Below are positions 17,607 through 26,085 of a DNA stretch of 64,000 nt, one piece after another (the first letter of the stretch is position 1; each line of letters starts with the position of its first letter). Both the position numbers and the translations under genes were made by a program. The DNA is from Clostridiales bacterium GWF2_38_85 (GTDB taxonomy: Bacteria; Bacillota; Clostridia; Oscillospirales; CAG-382). Location of the stretch: the NCBI GenBank assembly GCA_001797275.1, contig MGOY01000014.1, positions 186,001 to 250,000 on the forward strand, in the 5' to 3' direction. Below the pieces are notes generated by a model. That model did not search any database. It was not told the DNA's origin and saw nothing but the letters and a program-made list of their open reading frames with translations.

Positions 17607-19502
17607 ATGTCGGTAGTAAAACAAAAGCTGGCAACTGTAAGCGGTAACATGGATAGCCTTGAAGCAGCAGTATTATATTGTGCTTCCTTTCGAATCTTTT
17701 ATCCTGATGAACCGCCACGTAGTATAGGAAACTTTAAACGATATACATCACCGGGTGAGTTGAATCCATACGCAAATTTAAAAAACAAAGCCAAAATTCT
17801 GCTTGAAAATATAGACAAAAGTCTTTTACCTAATGACAATAAAAAAACCGAATGCAAAATGCCTATCTATGCTGATGCAAAGCAATATTCAGAGTATTTA
17901 GAGACAAAAGAGAATAAATTAAACGAATTAAGCTCAATTTGTGAGTCTCTTCAGAAAAAATTAATTGAAAACAGAGTAATAATCGAACAACTCGGACATC
18001 TGAAATCAATAAATATACCTCTTCGTGATCTTTATGAATTTGAGTATATAAAGATCAGATTCGGTTATCTGCCTCGAGAGAACTATGAACGTTTTGAGGT
18101 TTACATCGGGAGTATAAGAAGCGCAATATTCCTCCCCTCCTCAATTGAAAAAGACAGTGTCTGGGGTATGTATTTCACTATTCGCGGAGCAAGTGCAGAG
18201 AATGATACTATTTTTACAACTTTAGGTTTCAAACGAGTACATTTGCCTAATAAGGCAGACGAAATCCCCTCCGAGAGTATTCACGAACTACAGGTTGAAA
18301 CTACTCAACTCCAGAACAAATATACAGAAGCAAAAAAGCAATTACATGATTATGCATTGAGTGTATATTCAGAATTGCTTGAATGTGAAGAATATCTTTC
18401 AATGTTGTCTAAATCCTTCGACATTAAGAAAAAAGTATTGCTTGTCGGAGAAGAGACATATGCGTTTTACGGATGGATCAGCAATTCAATATTAAAAGAA
18501 CTGAAAGAAAAGCTGAAAAAAATCGGTGCCGATTTAACTATCGAAGAATATGAAGCGTCTGATATTTCAGAACCACCGGTAATATTAAAAAACTTTGTAT
18601 TATTCAAACCATTTCAGGAATTTGTTGAGATGTATGGGTTGCCATCATATCGCGAGTTTGATCCGACACCGTTTGTTGCAATCACATATGCGTTATTCTT
18701 CGGAATGATGTTTGGTGATATTGGGCAAGGTGCTTTATTAATTCTGTTTGGTTATTTAGTAAAGAAATTCCTGAAGATGAATATCGGCAGCATCTTGTTA
18801 ATAGTCGGTGTTTCTTCAATAGGATTTGGATTTGTATATGGTTCGGTATTCGGTTATGAACATTGGCTTGGCGGTTTTAAGCCAAGTGAAAACACAAACA
18901 CAATTTTACTATATGCAGTTGGTATCGGTGTCATAATGATAACAATTTGTTCTTTGTTTAATATTATTAACGGTATTAAACAGAAACGGATTGACAAATA
19001 TCTGCTATCCCCTAATGGCATTGTCGGTTTAGTTTTTTATTGGTCGATTTTACTTTTCGCTTTGGAGATGATCGGGGTACTTCAGTTACCTATTCCGAAA
19101 ATCGTATTAGAAGTATCACTACTGATTACCGGAATATTACTTTTCGCAAAAGAACCTCTGATTAAATTATTCGAAGGGAAAAAGGAAAAACGGACAGAAA
19201 ATATTTTTGAAATGTTTGTTGCAAACTTTTTCGAGCTGTTTGAAATTTGTCTGAGTTATATTACAAATACAATTTCTTTCATAAGAATAGGTGCATTTGC
19301 CATCAGCCATGCAAGTATGATGGCGGTTGTGTATATGCTCGCAGAACAACCTTCGGGCGGATATAATATTATAGCTATAATTGTGGGCAACCTTCTGGTT
19401 ATGGCACTTGAAGGTTTAGTAGTTGGTATACAGGTTCTTCGTTTGGAATTCTATGAACTATTCTCGAGGTTCTATGATGGAAATGGAAGAAATGTAGAAT
19501 AA
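17607..19502 (+). CDS. ntpI: V-type ATPase subunit I (V0 a-subunit)
   Basis: The 631-aa stator membrane subunit that forms the ion half-channels. Residues 1 to about 340 are the cytoplasmic coiled-coil part (NKYTEAKKQLHDYALSVYSELL); from about 350 the membrane half begins (FFGMMFGDIGQGALLILFGYL is the family hallmark), followed by further helices and the conserved TNTISFIRIGAFAISHASMM, whose Arg is the likely channel arginine. GGGAAG precedes the ATG. Length is at the short end of the usual 630-680 aa. Confidence 0.93.
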   Translation: MSVVKQKLATVSGNMDSLEAAVLYCASFRIFYPDEPPRSIGNFKRYTSPGELNPYANLKNKAKILLENIDKSLLPNDNKKTECKMPIYADAKQYSEYLETKENKLNELSSICESLQKKLIENRVIIEQLGHLKSINIPLRDLYEFEYIKIRFGYLPRENYERFEVYIGSIRSAIFLPSSIEKDSVWGMYFTIRGASAENDTIFTTLGFKRVHLPNKADEIPSESIHELQVETTQLQNKYTEAKKQLHDYALSVYSELLECEEYLSMLSKSFDIKKKVLLVGEETYAFYGWISNSILKELKEKLKKIGADLTIEEYEASDISEPPVILKNFVLFKPFQEFVEMYGLPSYREFDPTPFVAITYALFFGMMFGDIGQGALLILFGYLVKKFLKMNIGSILLIVGVSSIGFGFVYGSVFGYEHWLGGFKPSENTNTILLYAVGIGVIMITICSLFNIINGIKQKRIDKYLLSPNGIVGLVFYWSILLFALEMIGVLQLPIPKIVLEVSLLITGILLFAKEPLIKLFEGKKEKRTENIFEMFVANFFELFEICLSYITNTISFIRIGAFAISHASMMAVVYMLAEQPSGGYNIIAIIVGNLLVMALEGLVVGIQVLRLEFYELFSRFYDGNGRNVE

Positions 19503-19528
19503 ATAATTAAAATTAAGGAGTTAATATC

Positions 19529-19993
19529 ATGGAATTCATAATACCGATAGTTTTGTTTTTAATTGCTTTAATCCCTGTAGTTTTAGCCGGAACCGGAGTA
19601 ATCAAGACTCCTAAGGGTAAGAAAATCGCACTTATATGCAATATCGTTCTTGTATTCGGACTTGTTATAATTGGCACAACAGTAATGTTCGGTCAAACAG
19701 TAACGGCAGCTGAGAGCGATACATCAGCAGCTGAAATTGTTGCAGATGTAGTAGCTAATCAAAGTACTATTACAACTGGCTTTGGTTTAGGTCTTCTTGC
19801 GGCAGCATTATCTACCGGTCTATCATGTGTGGGTGCCGGTACAGCAGTTGCAGCGAGTGCTTCAGCAGCAATTGGTGCAATCAGCGAAAATCCGAAGACA
19901 TTCGGTAAAGCAATAATTTTCGTAGCACTGGCAGAAGGTGTTGCTTTATACGGTATGCTTATATCATTCCAGATATTATCATATTTGAAATAA
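19529..19993 (+). CDS. ntpK: V-type ATPase subunit K (c-ring proteolipid)
   Basis: A 154-aa rotor-ring proteolipid with four hydrophobic segments. The first two (residues 3-60) look like an N-terminal extension without ion-site residues; the last two form the canonical hairpin, with the carboxylate in ALAEGVALYGM. The Gln of Na+-type rings is absent from helix 3 (SCVGAGTAVA) and the Glu is followed by Gly rather than Ser/Thr, so I infer H+ coupling; this is by motif only. A clear AAGGAG site precedes the ATG. Confidence 0.88.
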   Translation: MEFIIPIVLFLIALIPVVLAGTGVIKTPKGKKIALICNIVLVFGLVIIGTTVMFGQTVTAAESDTSAAEIVADVVANQSTITTGFGLGLLAAALSTGLSCVGAGTAVAASASAAIGAISENPKTFGKAIIFVALAEGVALYGMLISFQILSYLK

Positions 19994-20018
19994 TAAATAT
20001 AACGTTAGAAGAGGGGCA

Positions 20019-20152
20019 AGGTTGAACAAAAAGAATCACCTCTTCCAATTTCAGTTTGTTCAGTCAGCGAGTTTGTGCTTATCCGCCATAATGCGTGACA
20101 GTAATTTCAGCAAACTGAAATAGCACAAACTCTAAAAGAAAGCATGTGACTT
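20019..20152 (+). ncRNA. Duplicated 134-bp element, copy 1 (before ntpG)
   Basis: This gap-free element is about 80% identical (about 108 of 134 bases by eye) to 31031-31164 and ends, like it, 3 bp before an ATG. Conserved blocks are AGGTTGAACAAAAAGAA, GTTCAG, GCGAGTTTGTG and CACAAACTC followed by AAAAGAAAGCATGTGACTT. Stems: TGAACAAA/TTTGTTCA (20023-20030/20055-20062) and GAGTTTGTGC/GCACAAACTC (20069-20078/20123-20132, perfect 10 bp). A third perfect 10-bp pairing, TTTCAGTTTG/CAAACTGAAA (20049-20058/20111-20120), would compete with the first and form a pseudoknot with the second. A TTG-initiated 33-codon frame (NKKNHLFQFQFVQ...) also lies inside. The following gene has no Shine-Dalgarno site. 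Confidence 0.65.
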
Positions 20153-20155
20153 AGA

Positions 20156-20524
20156 ATGAAAATATTTCTTATAAGCGATAACAATGACACCCTTTTAGGA
20201 ATGCGGTTTGCAGGTATTGAAGGTGTTATTGTACATGATAAAAATACTGCAATAGAAAAAATAATTGAAATTACAGCAGATAAAGATTGTGGTGTCATTT
20301 TAATTACATCGAAGCTGAAAAATCAGTGTAACGATTTCTTAAGTGATTTTATGGAGAAAAACCCTATACCTTTGTTCCAGGAGATACCTGACAGACATGG
20401 TGAACAAAGAGAGGGAAGCTCAATTCTTGAATTCATCGAGCATTCTATCGGGTTGAAGCTTGGTAATACCGGGAAAGATAATAAAAACATGAGCAAAGAT
20501 GAAAAAGATACTGAATTAACCTAA
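20156..20524 (+). CDS. ntpG: V-type ATPase subunit F
   Basis: A 122-aa subunit F (NtpG, AtpF) of the central stalk. The N-terminal part has the alpha/beta fold typical of the family (MKIFLISDNNDTLLGMRFAG, GVILITSKL, PLFQEIPD), and the C-terminal helix is long, charged and variable. Its ATG sits 3 bp after the 134-bp repeat, with no Shine-Dalgarno site in the usual place; an ATG-TGA pair stands 10-15 bases upstream. Translation probably depends on the repeat or on coupling. Confidence 0.85.
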   Translation: MKIFLISDNNDTLLGMRFAGIEGVIVHDKNTAIEKIIEITADKDCGVILITSKLKNQCNDFLSDFMEKNPIPLFQEIPDRHGEQREGSSILEFIEHSIGLKLGNTGKDNKNMSKDEKDTELT

Positions 20525-20573
20525 ACAACGAATATTTATTTCCTTTTGTACCTGGCAAGGTGTGGAGGTTAGC

Positions 20574-20609
20574 ATGTTTAATTTTTTTAGAGAGGTTCTA
20601 TATGGATAA
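20574..20609 (+). CDS. Leader mini-ORF overlapping the ntpE start
   Basis: MFNFFREVLYG (11 codons) starts at an ATG with an excellent GGAGG five bases upstream. Its stop TAA lies just inside ntpE, whose ATG it overlaps in another frame. It may couple translation of ntpE, although ntpE also has its own GAGAGG site. No sequence conservation was available to test it. Confidence 0.4.
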   Translation: MFNFFREVLYG

Positions 20610-21213
20610 ACAAAAGGTAGTATTTACAGATGAAGAAAAACTCGATTATTTCATAAAACGTGTTTCAGAACTTTCTCATGGGGATGAAGATAAAATACGT
20701 AATGAAATCGATGAATATAAATCTGATTTTCTCGGAAATGCTGTAAAAGCTCTTGAAAACGAAATAGCACAATACATTCAACAAATCAGAAGTAAAGGAA
20801 TCACGAACTATGATATCGCCAAATCGAGACTCGTGCTTGAACAGAAGCATGAATTGATCCGTATGCGCGAAGATAAGAAAAATGATTTGAAATCAAAGCT
20901 TACTGAGAAAGCAATAGCTTTTACCGAAAGTAATCAATATATAGATTTTCTGAAGGAGCTTGTTGAAAAGGCATATAACAGCGTTGCCGAAGGTGTTTTG
21001 AGCCTCAATAGTGATGATATCAAGTATGCTGATGATATAAAAAATTATATTAAAGCAAAATCCGGTTTTGAAATCAATATCGTCAGCGAGCCATTAATAA
21101 AGCTTGGCGGTATAAGATTATACAATCAGAAAACAGGAATTCTGATTAATGAGACACTCGAAAGTCGTATTGAACGGATTATCGACAAAATCGCACTTGA
21201 TGATATTTTATAA
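20602..21213 (+). CDS. ntpE: V-type ATPase subunit E (peripheral stalk)
   Basis: A 203-aa subunit E: a long charged N-terminal helix (EIAQYIQQIRSKGITNYDI, SRLVLEQKHELIRMREDKKN) that pairs with the G/H subunit, then a globular C-terminal domain ending in the family-typical GGIRLYNQKTGILINETLE and RIERIIDKIA. I choose ATG 20602 (MDKQKVV) with GAGAGG; an in-frame ATG fourteen codons upstream lies before the mini-ORF site and is not supported. It sits between F and A, as in many clostridial operons. Confidence 0.9.
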   Translation: MDKQKVVFTDEEKLDYFIKRVSELSHGDEDKIRNEIDEYKSDFLGNAVKALENEIAQYIQQIRSKGITNYDIAKSRLVLEQKHELIRMREDKKNDLKSKLTEKAIAFTESNQYIDFLKELVEKAYNSVAEGVLSLNSDDIKYADDIKNYIKAKSGFEINIVSEPLIKLGGIRLYNQKTGILINETLESRIERIIDKIALDDIL

Positions 21214-21253
21214 TAATTTAAATATTTTGATTCTAACATAGAGGAGGCTGCAG

Positions 21254-21283
21254 ATGCTGAGTTGTTTTCGGCATCGTAACTAA
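21254..21283 (+). CDS. Leader mini-ORF abutting the ntpA start
   Basis: MLSCFRHRN (9 codons) is preceded by GAGGAGG at six bases and ends with TAA directly against the ATG of ntpA. ntpA itself has no Shine-Dalgarno site within the last 20 bases, so its translation is likely by re-initiation after this mini-ORF. The same layout, in looser form, precedes ntpE. Confidence 0.5.
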   Translation: MLSCFRHRN

Positions 21284-23044
21284 ATGGAGTTATTAATTCA
21301 TTCAATATCCGGACCGATTGTAAAAATAAAAGGTGAAACATCACTTTTTATGAATGAGATGGTTTATGTCGGTAATTCAAAACTTATCGGCGAAGTCAGT
21401 GCGGTCTCAAGCAATGAAGCAATTATACAAGTTTTTGAAAACACAACAGGTTTGAAAACCAACGAGCCGGTATTCAGAACAGAAAGTCCGCTTTTTGTTA
21501 CATTAGGTCCGGGACTTATTTCAAGTATATTTGACGGTATATGCAGACCTCTTGATAAAATGGAAGCTGTTTCCGGTTCATATATCAGTAGAGGATTGAA
21601 TATTCCAAGTGTTGATATCGATAAACAATGGGATATAACTTTGAAAGTAAAACCCGGTGACAAAGTCAAGGAAGGCGATATTTACGCAGTTTGTTCCGAA
21701 ACATCCATAATAGAACATCGATTTATCGTTCCGGAAGGAATAAACGGAACGATTAAAAGCATATGCAGCAATGGTATGCATGCAGCAAAGGATATAATCT
21801 GCAGTATCGAAGATGATAAAGGTAATATTCAGGATTTGTCAATGGTCAGCCGTTGGCCTTTGAGAAAAGCACGTAATGTCAACAGAAGATTGCCGCCTAA
21901 GGTGCCGCTTATTACCGGTCAGCGTGTCATAGATACACTTTATCCTATTGCAAAGGGAGGTACCGCAGCAATCCCCGGAGGATTCGGTGCAGGCAAGACA
22001 ATGCTTCAGCATCAACTTGCAAAATGGAGCGATGCTGATATGATTGTCTATATCGGCTGTGGTGAGCGCGGAAATGAGATGACACAGGTTCTCGAAGAAT
22101 TCTCCGAGCTTGTTGACCCTAAAACAGGCAAGAGTATGCTTGAAAGAACAATTCTCATAGCAAACACCTCAAACATGCCTGTTGCAGCTCGAGAAGCTTC
22201 GATTTATTCGGGTGTAACACTTGCTGAGTATTACAGAGATATGGGTTACCATGTCGCTGTAATGGCCGATTCTACATCGCGCTGGGCGGAAGCACTCCGC
22301 GAAATTTCCGGTCGTCTTGAAGAAATGCCTGCTGAAGAAGGCTTCCCGGCTTATCTGCCGTCAAGACTGTCAGCTTTCTATGAGAGAGCCGGACTTTATG
22401 AAACGCTGGGTTCAAGAATAGGCTCTGTTACTATAATCGGTGCCGTATCACCACAGGGGAATGACTTCTCGGAACCGGTCACACAGAATACAAAGAGATT
22501 CATCCGCTGCTTCTGGGCGCTCGATAAATCACTTGCTTATGCAAGGCATTATCCCGCTGTAAACTGGAATATGAGCTACAGCGAATATGCCGGAGAGCTT
22601 CAGGAGTGGTTTATAAATAAATTCGGTAATGAGTATACACAATATCGCAATGAGATGATTAAGCTGCTTGCCGAAGAAGCATCACTCATGGATATTGTAA
22701 AGCTTATCGGTGCCGATCTGCTTGCTGATGAGCAAAAATCGGTGCTTGATATAACAAGAGTTATACGTATTGGTTTTCTGCAGCAGAATGCAACAAGTCC
22801 GATAGACTGTTATGTGCCGCTTGAAAAGCAATTTTCGATGATGAAATATACATCAATGTTATATGTAAAAACTAAAGAACTGCTTAAAATGCAGATCCCG
22901 CAGTCGGCTATACGTGACAGCGGAGTATATGAGCTGATGATAAAAGCCAAATTCGAGATACCGAATGATAATATCGAAAAATTTTCGCAGTTGTGGGATG
23001 AGATCAAGAAGAAGCTCGATGCTGTTGCGGAGAATTATAAATAA
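21284..23044 (+). CDS. ntpA: V-type ATPase catalytic subunit A
   Basis: The 586-aa catalytic head subunit. The Walker A loop is GGFGAGKTMLQHQL (near residue 230) and the Walker B region is VAVMADSTSRWAEALREISG. The family-specific ARNVNRRLPPKVPLITGQRV and the non-homologous insertion between the N-terminal barrel and the P-loop are present, marking A rather than B. It shares the head with subunit B. The ATG follows the stop of a 9-codon mini-ORF with no own ribosome site. Confidence 0.97.
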   Translation: MELLIHSISGPIVKIKGETSLFMNEMVYVGNSKLIGEVSAVSSNEAIIQVFENTTGLKTNEPVFRTESPLFVTLGPGLISSIFDGICRPLDKMEAVSGSYISRGLNIPSVDIDKQWDITLKVKPGDKVKEGDIYAVCSETSIIEHRFIVPEGINGTIKSICSNGMHAAKDIICSIEDDKGNIQDLSMVSRWPLRKARNVNRRLPPKVPLITGQRVIDTLYPIAKGGTAAIPGGFGAGKTMLQHQLAKWSDADMIVYIGCGERGNEMTQVLEEFSELVDPKTGKSMLERTILIANTSNMPVAAREASIYSGVTLAEYYRDMGYHVAVMADSTSRWAEALREISGRLEEMPAEEGFPAYLPSRLSAFYERAGLYETLGSRIGSVTIIGAVSPQGNDFSEPVTQNTKRFIRCFWALDKSLAYARHYPAVNWNMSYSEYAGELQEWFINKFGNEYTQYRNEMIKLLAEEASLMDIVKLIGADLLADEQKSVLDITRVIRIGFLQQNATSPIDCYVPLEKQFSMMKYTSMLYVKTKELLKMQIPQSAIRDSGVYELMIKAKFEIPNDNIEKFSQLWDEIKKKLDAVAENYK

Positions 23045-23090
23045 TTGGTTTTAGTGATCAACCCTGTAACTAATAATTGCAGGAAAAAGA

Positions 23091-24470
23091 ATGGAACATG
23101 ATATGAATATAGAATATGTTGGTTTACAAAATATTAACGGACCTCTGATTGTTGTTGATGGTATCAAGGATGTAGGTTATGAGGAAACAGTTGAGATAAT
23201 ATGTAACGAATCCGAAAGACGAACAGGCAGAGTAATCGAAATTAATGGCGATACTGCAATTATACAGGTTTTTGACGGTACTGAAGGTTTATCGCTCCAG
23301 AACACAAGAACACGTTTTATCGGTCATTCAATGGAAATATCTTTATCCCCGAATATCCTCGGTCGTATATTTGACGGAGCAGGACGCCCAAAGGACGGAC
23401 TTGGTAAGATCCTTTCCGATAAACGTTATGATATCAATGGTAGCCCGATAAATCCTGTAGCAAGAGAATATCCTCATGACTATATCCATACCGGAATTTC
23501 ATCGATCGACGGTCTCACAACCTTAATCAAAGGTCAGAAGCTGCCTATCTTCTCAGGTTCAGGTATGCTGCATAATGAGCTTGCGGTACAGATAGTCAAG
23601 CAGGCAAATGTCAAGGGTTCGGAATATGGTATAGTCTTTGCTGCGATGGGTGTAAAAAACGATGTAGCACAGTACTTTATCCGCAGTTTTGAGGAAAGCG
23701 GTGTTCTTGAAAGAGTTGTAATGTTCCTGAACATTGCAAACGATCCTATTATTGAAAGAATTCTTACCCCCAGGTGTGCTTTGACAGTTGCGGAATACCT
23801 TGCTTTCGAACTTGGCATGGATATACTGGTTATCATGACCGATATGACATCATATGCCGAAGCATTGCGTGAGTTGTCCTCTGCAAAGGGTGAGGTTCCT
23901 GGTAGAAAGGGTTACCCCGGTTATCTGTATTCCGATCTTGCTTCTTTGTATGAAAGAGCAGGTAAAATAAAGGGCAGAAAGGGTTCGGTAACACAAATTC
24001 CGATCCTTACAATGCCTAATGATGATATAACGCATCCTGTACCAGACCTTACCGGATATATCACAGAAGGGCAGATAGTTCTGGACCGTACACTTGCGCA
24101 AAAGGGGTTATATCCTCCGGTATCAATATTGATGTCATTGTCAAGACTTATGAAAGACGGTATTGGTGAGAATTTTACGAGGGGTGACCATTTTGTATGT
24201 TCAAACCAGCTGTACTCATCATACTCAAGAGTAACAGATGCACGTTCACTCGCATCTGTAATCGGTGAGGAAGATCTATCCCCGATTGATAAGCTTTATT
24301 TGCAATTCGGCAAACGATTCGAGGAAAAGTTTTTAAATCAGGGACTGTATGTAAACCGCACAATCGACCAGACGCTTGATCTTGGCTGGGAGCTTCTCAG
24401 AATGCTGCCTGTTTCAGAGCTTGACCGTCTTGGTGATAAAGAGATTGATAAATACATCAAACAAGTATAA
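23091..24470 (+). CDS. ntpB: V-type ATPase subunit B (regulatory head subunit)
   Basis: The 459-aa non-catalytic head subunit, paralogous to A. In place of a P-loop it has [17 protein letters not shown]; the downstream [20 protein letters not shown] and [19 protein letters not shown] are intact. The start at 23091 has GCAGGA about six bases upstream; a second ATG (MNIEYVGLQ) four codons later is also possible. Length is normal for the family. Alternates with A in the hexamer. Confidence 0.96.
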   Translation: MEHDMNIEYVGLQNINGPLIVVDGIKDVGYEETVEIICNESERRTGRVIEINGDTAIIQVFDGTEGLSLQNTRTRFIGHSMEISLSPNILGRIFDGAGRPKDGLGKILSDKRYDINGSPINPVAREYPHDYIHTGISSIDGLTTLIKGQKLPIFSGSGMLHNELAVQIVKQANVKGSEYGIVFAAMGVKNDVAQYFIRSFEESGVLERVVMFLNIANDPIIERILTPRCALTVAEYLAFELGMDILVIMTDMTSYAEALRELSSAKGEVPGRKGYPGYLYSDLASLYERAGKIKGRKGSVTQIPILTMPNDDITHPVPDLTGYITEGQIVLDRTLAQKGLYPPVSILMSLSRLMKDGIGENFTRGDHFVCSNQLYSSYSRVTDARSLASVIGEEDLSPIDKLYLQFGKRFEEKFLNQGLYVNRTIDQTLDLGWELLRMLPVSELDRLGDKEIDKYIKQV

Positions 24471-24495
24471 ATTATTTTAAAAAGAGAGTATTTCT

Positions 24496-25131
24496 ATGAG
24501 CATCCGTGTTATACCCACAAAAGGAAATTTAATAGCACTGAAAAAACAACTTTCGTTGGCTAAGCTCGGTTATGAGCTTCTCGATAGGAAGCGTAACATC
24601 ATGCTCAGGGAAATGATTGCTCTCGCCGGTGTTGCTGCGAAGGTTCAGGAAAAATCGAATACCGCCTTTGAGGAAGCATATAATGCATTACGTGAAGCCA
24701 ATTTCACAGCAGGTCAGAACAATATCAAGGATATTGCAAATATTTTACCGCTCAGAGAAGGGATAATGATCAGAACTCGTAGTGTAATGGGTGTCGAAAT
24801 CCCGGAGTTGATCGAATCGGACTTTGAAAAGGATCCAATTTACGGAATGCTGAGAAGTGACTCGTATATAGACAGAGTATATCTGAAGTTTAATAATGCA
24901 AGAAAATACGCTGCACAACAGGCAGCAATTGAAAATAGTGTATATCGGCTTGCTTACGCTATCAAACAGGCGCAAAAGAGAGCAAATGCATTGAAAAACA
25001 TAATAATTCCGATGCTGAGTGAACAGGTTTTGTATATTGCTGATTATCTCGAAGAAAAAGAAAGAGAACAATTCTTTGCGATGAAGTTGATTAAAAAAAC
25101 AAAACTCAAGAATGCAAATGTAACAGAATAA
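24496..25131 (+). CDS. ntpD: V-type ATPase subunit D (central stalk)
   Basis: The 211-aa rotor-shaft subunit, with the two long helices expected (PTKGNLIALKKQLSLAKLGY at the N-terminus and YRLAYAIKQAQKRANALKNI later) and the short beta region between. It ends the operon, as in most bacteria with this enzyme, and is followed by a strong GC-rich terminator. No NtpH/J-like transport genes follow. Confidence 0.93.
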   Translation: MSIRVIPTKGNLIALKKQLSLAKLGYELLDRKRNIMLREMIALAGVAAKVQEKSNTAFEEAYNALREANFTAGQNNIKDIANILPLREGIMIRTRSVMGVEIPELIESDFEKDPIYGMLRSDSYIDRVYLKFNNARKYAAQQAAIENSVYRLAYAIKQAQKRANALKNIIIPMLSEQVLYIADYLEEKEREQFFAMKLIKKTKLKNANVTE

Positions 25132-25136
25132 ATCAA

Positions 25137-25168
25137 TGGCGGGAGCAAATGCTCCCGCCAAATTAGTT
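25137..25168 (+). terminator. Intrinsic terminator of the V-ATPase operon
   Basis: A 10-bp perfect GC-rich stem TGGCGGGAGC / GCTCCCGCCA with a 4-base loop, then AATTAGTTCTT. Confidence 0.85.
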
Positions 25169-25296
25169 CTTATACTAATTTGATTTAAAAACAGTGATAA
25201 AATTCAAGGAAAAATTTATGATATAAGGACTTTTTCAACTAATTCCATTGGAATTAGTTTTGAATTATTATCTATTGTTTCTTATGAGAAATAGTA

Positions 25297-26085
25297 TTAT
25301 ACAAATAAGAGTGATTTATTTGCCATCCTAAGGTTGTCTGCAATCATTGCAATAAATTCGGCATTAGTTGGTTTGCCTCTTGACAAATTTATCGTATAAC
25401 CAAAATATTCTGTCAACACCTTTATGTTACCGCGGTCAAATGCAACTTCAATTGAGTGGCGGACAGCTCGTTCAACACGTGAGGGTGTTGTGAAAAATTC
25501 TTCGGCAACGTTTGGATATACAATCTTTGTGATCGCATTTGTCAGATTTGGATTGTTTACACACATAAGAATTGCAGAACGTAGGAATTTATAGCCTTTG
25601 ATATGTGCCGGAATACCGATTTCATGTATTATTTTTGTGATCTGTGCTTCAAGATCTGCTTGTGCTTCCGAAGGATTTTTTATCATGTGTTTCTTTCTGT
25701 CTCTTTCGGAAAGCTTAATTATCCTCTCAGATAAAGTATTGTAATCAATCGGTTTGAGCATGCAATATGCAGCACCTGCTTCGCTTGCTTCTTCAAACAT
25801 ATTCCGGTTACCGAACGAAGCAGCCATAATAAAAATAGGTGATGAGTCGGGCAGTTGTTTTGATACTTCTCTAATAAGCTGTGCTCCGTCGATTTTGGCT
25901 AAGTAAAGCTCTGATATAACAGCATTTGGCTTCAATCTTACTATCTTGGAGAATGCTTCCTGACCGTCCGCAGCCTCTGCGATTACATCAATACCGCATC
26001 TCCGGAGTCCCTGAGCACACTGTGTTCTGAAATCTGCATTGCTGTCTGCTAAAATAACTTTAGGTTTATTTTCGATCTTTTGCAT
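25297..26085 (-). CDS. spo0A: Sporulation master regulator Spo0A with non-canonical receiver
   Basis: A 262-aa response regulator of sporulation entry. The C-terminal DNA-binding domain is canonical (GYKFLRSAI, TPSRVERAVRHSIEVAFDRG, GKPTNAEFIAMIADN). The receiver is not: the phospho-acceptor position reads ISELYLAKIDG, Glu59 where Bacillus has Asp56 (VLDIIMPHLDG); the second acidic-pocket Asp is Ser15 (LADSNAD), and the switch Thr is Ala (IMAASFG), though Lys111 (MLKPID) remains. Glu often mimics phosphorylation, so control may lie in expression or partners. GGG precedes the ATG at 26085, and a 12-codon uORF overlaps the start. It stands alone, not next to spoIVB as in most clostridia. Confidence 0.95.
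   Translation of the reverse strand: MQKIENKPKVILADSNADFRTQCAQGLRRCGIDVIAEAADGQEAFSKIVRLKPNAVISELYLAKIDGAQLIREVSKQLPDSSPIFIMAASFGNRNMFEEASEAGAAYCMLKPIDYNTLSERIIKLSERDRKKHMIKNPSEAQADLEAQITKIIHEIGIPAHIKGYKFLRSAILMCVNNPNLTNAITKIVYPNVAEEFFTTPSRVERAVRHSIEVAFDRGNIKVLTEYFGYTINLSRGKPTNAEFIAMIADNLRMANKSLLFV

Noticed and set aside
21284-24470. F-type ATP synthase alpha/beta instead of V-type A/B
   Set aside because: Subunits I, C, D, E and F of the V/A type accompany them, and subunit A has the A-type insertion before the P-loop.
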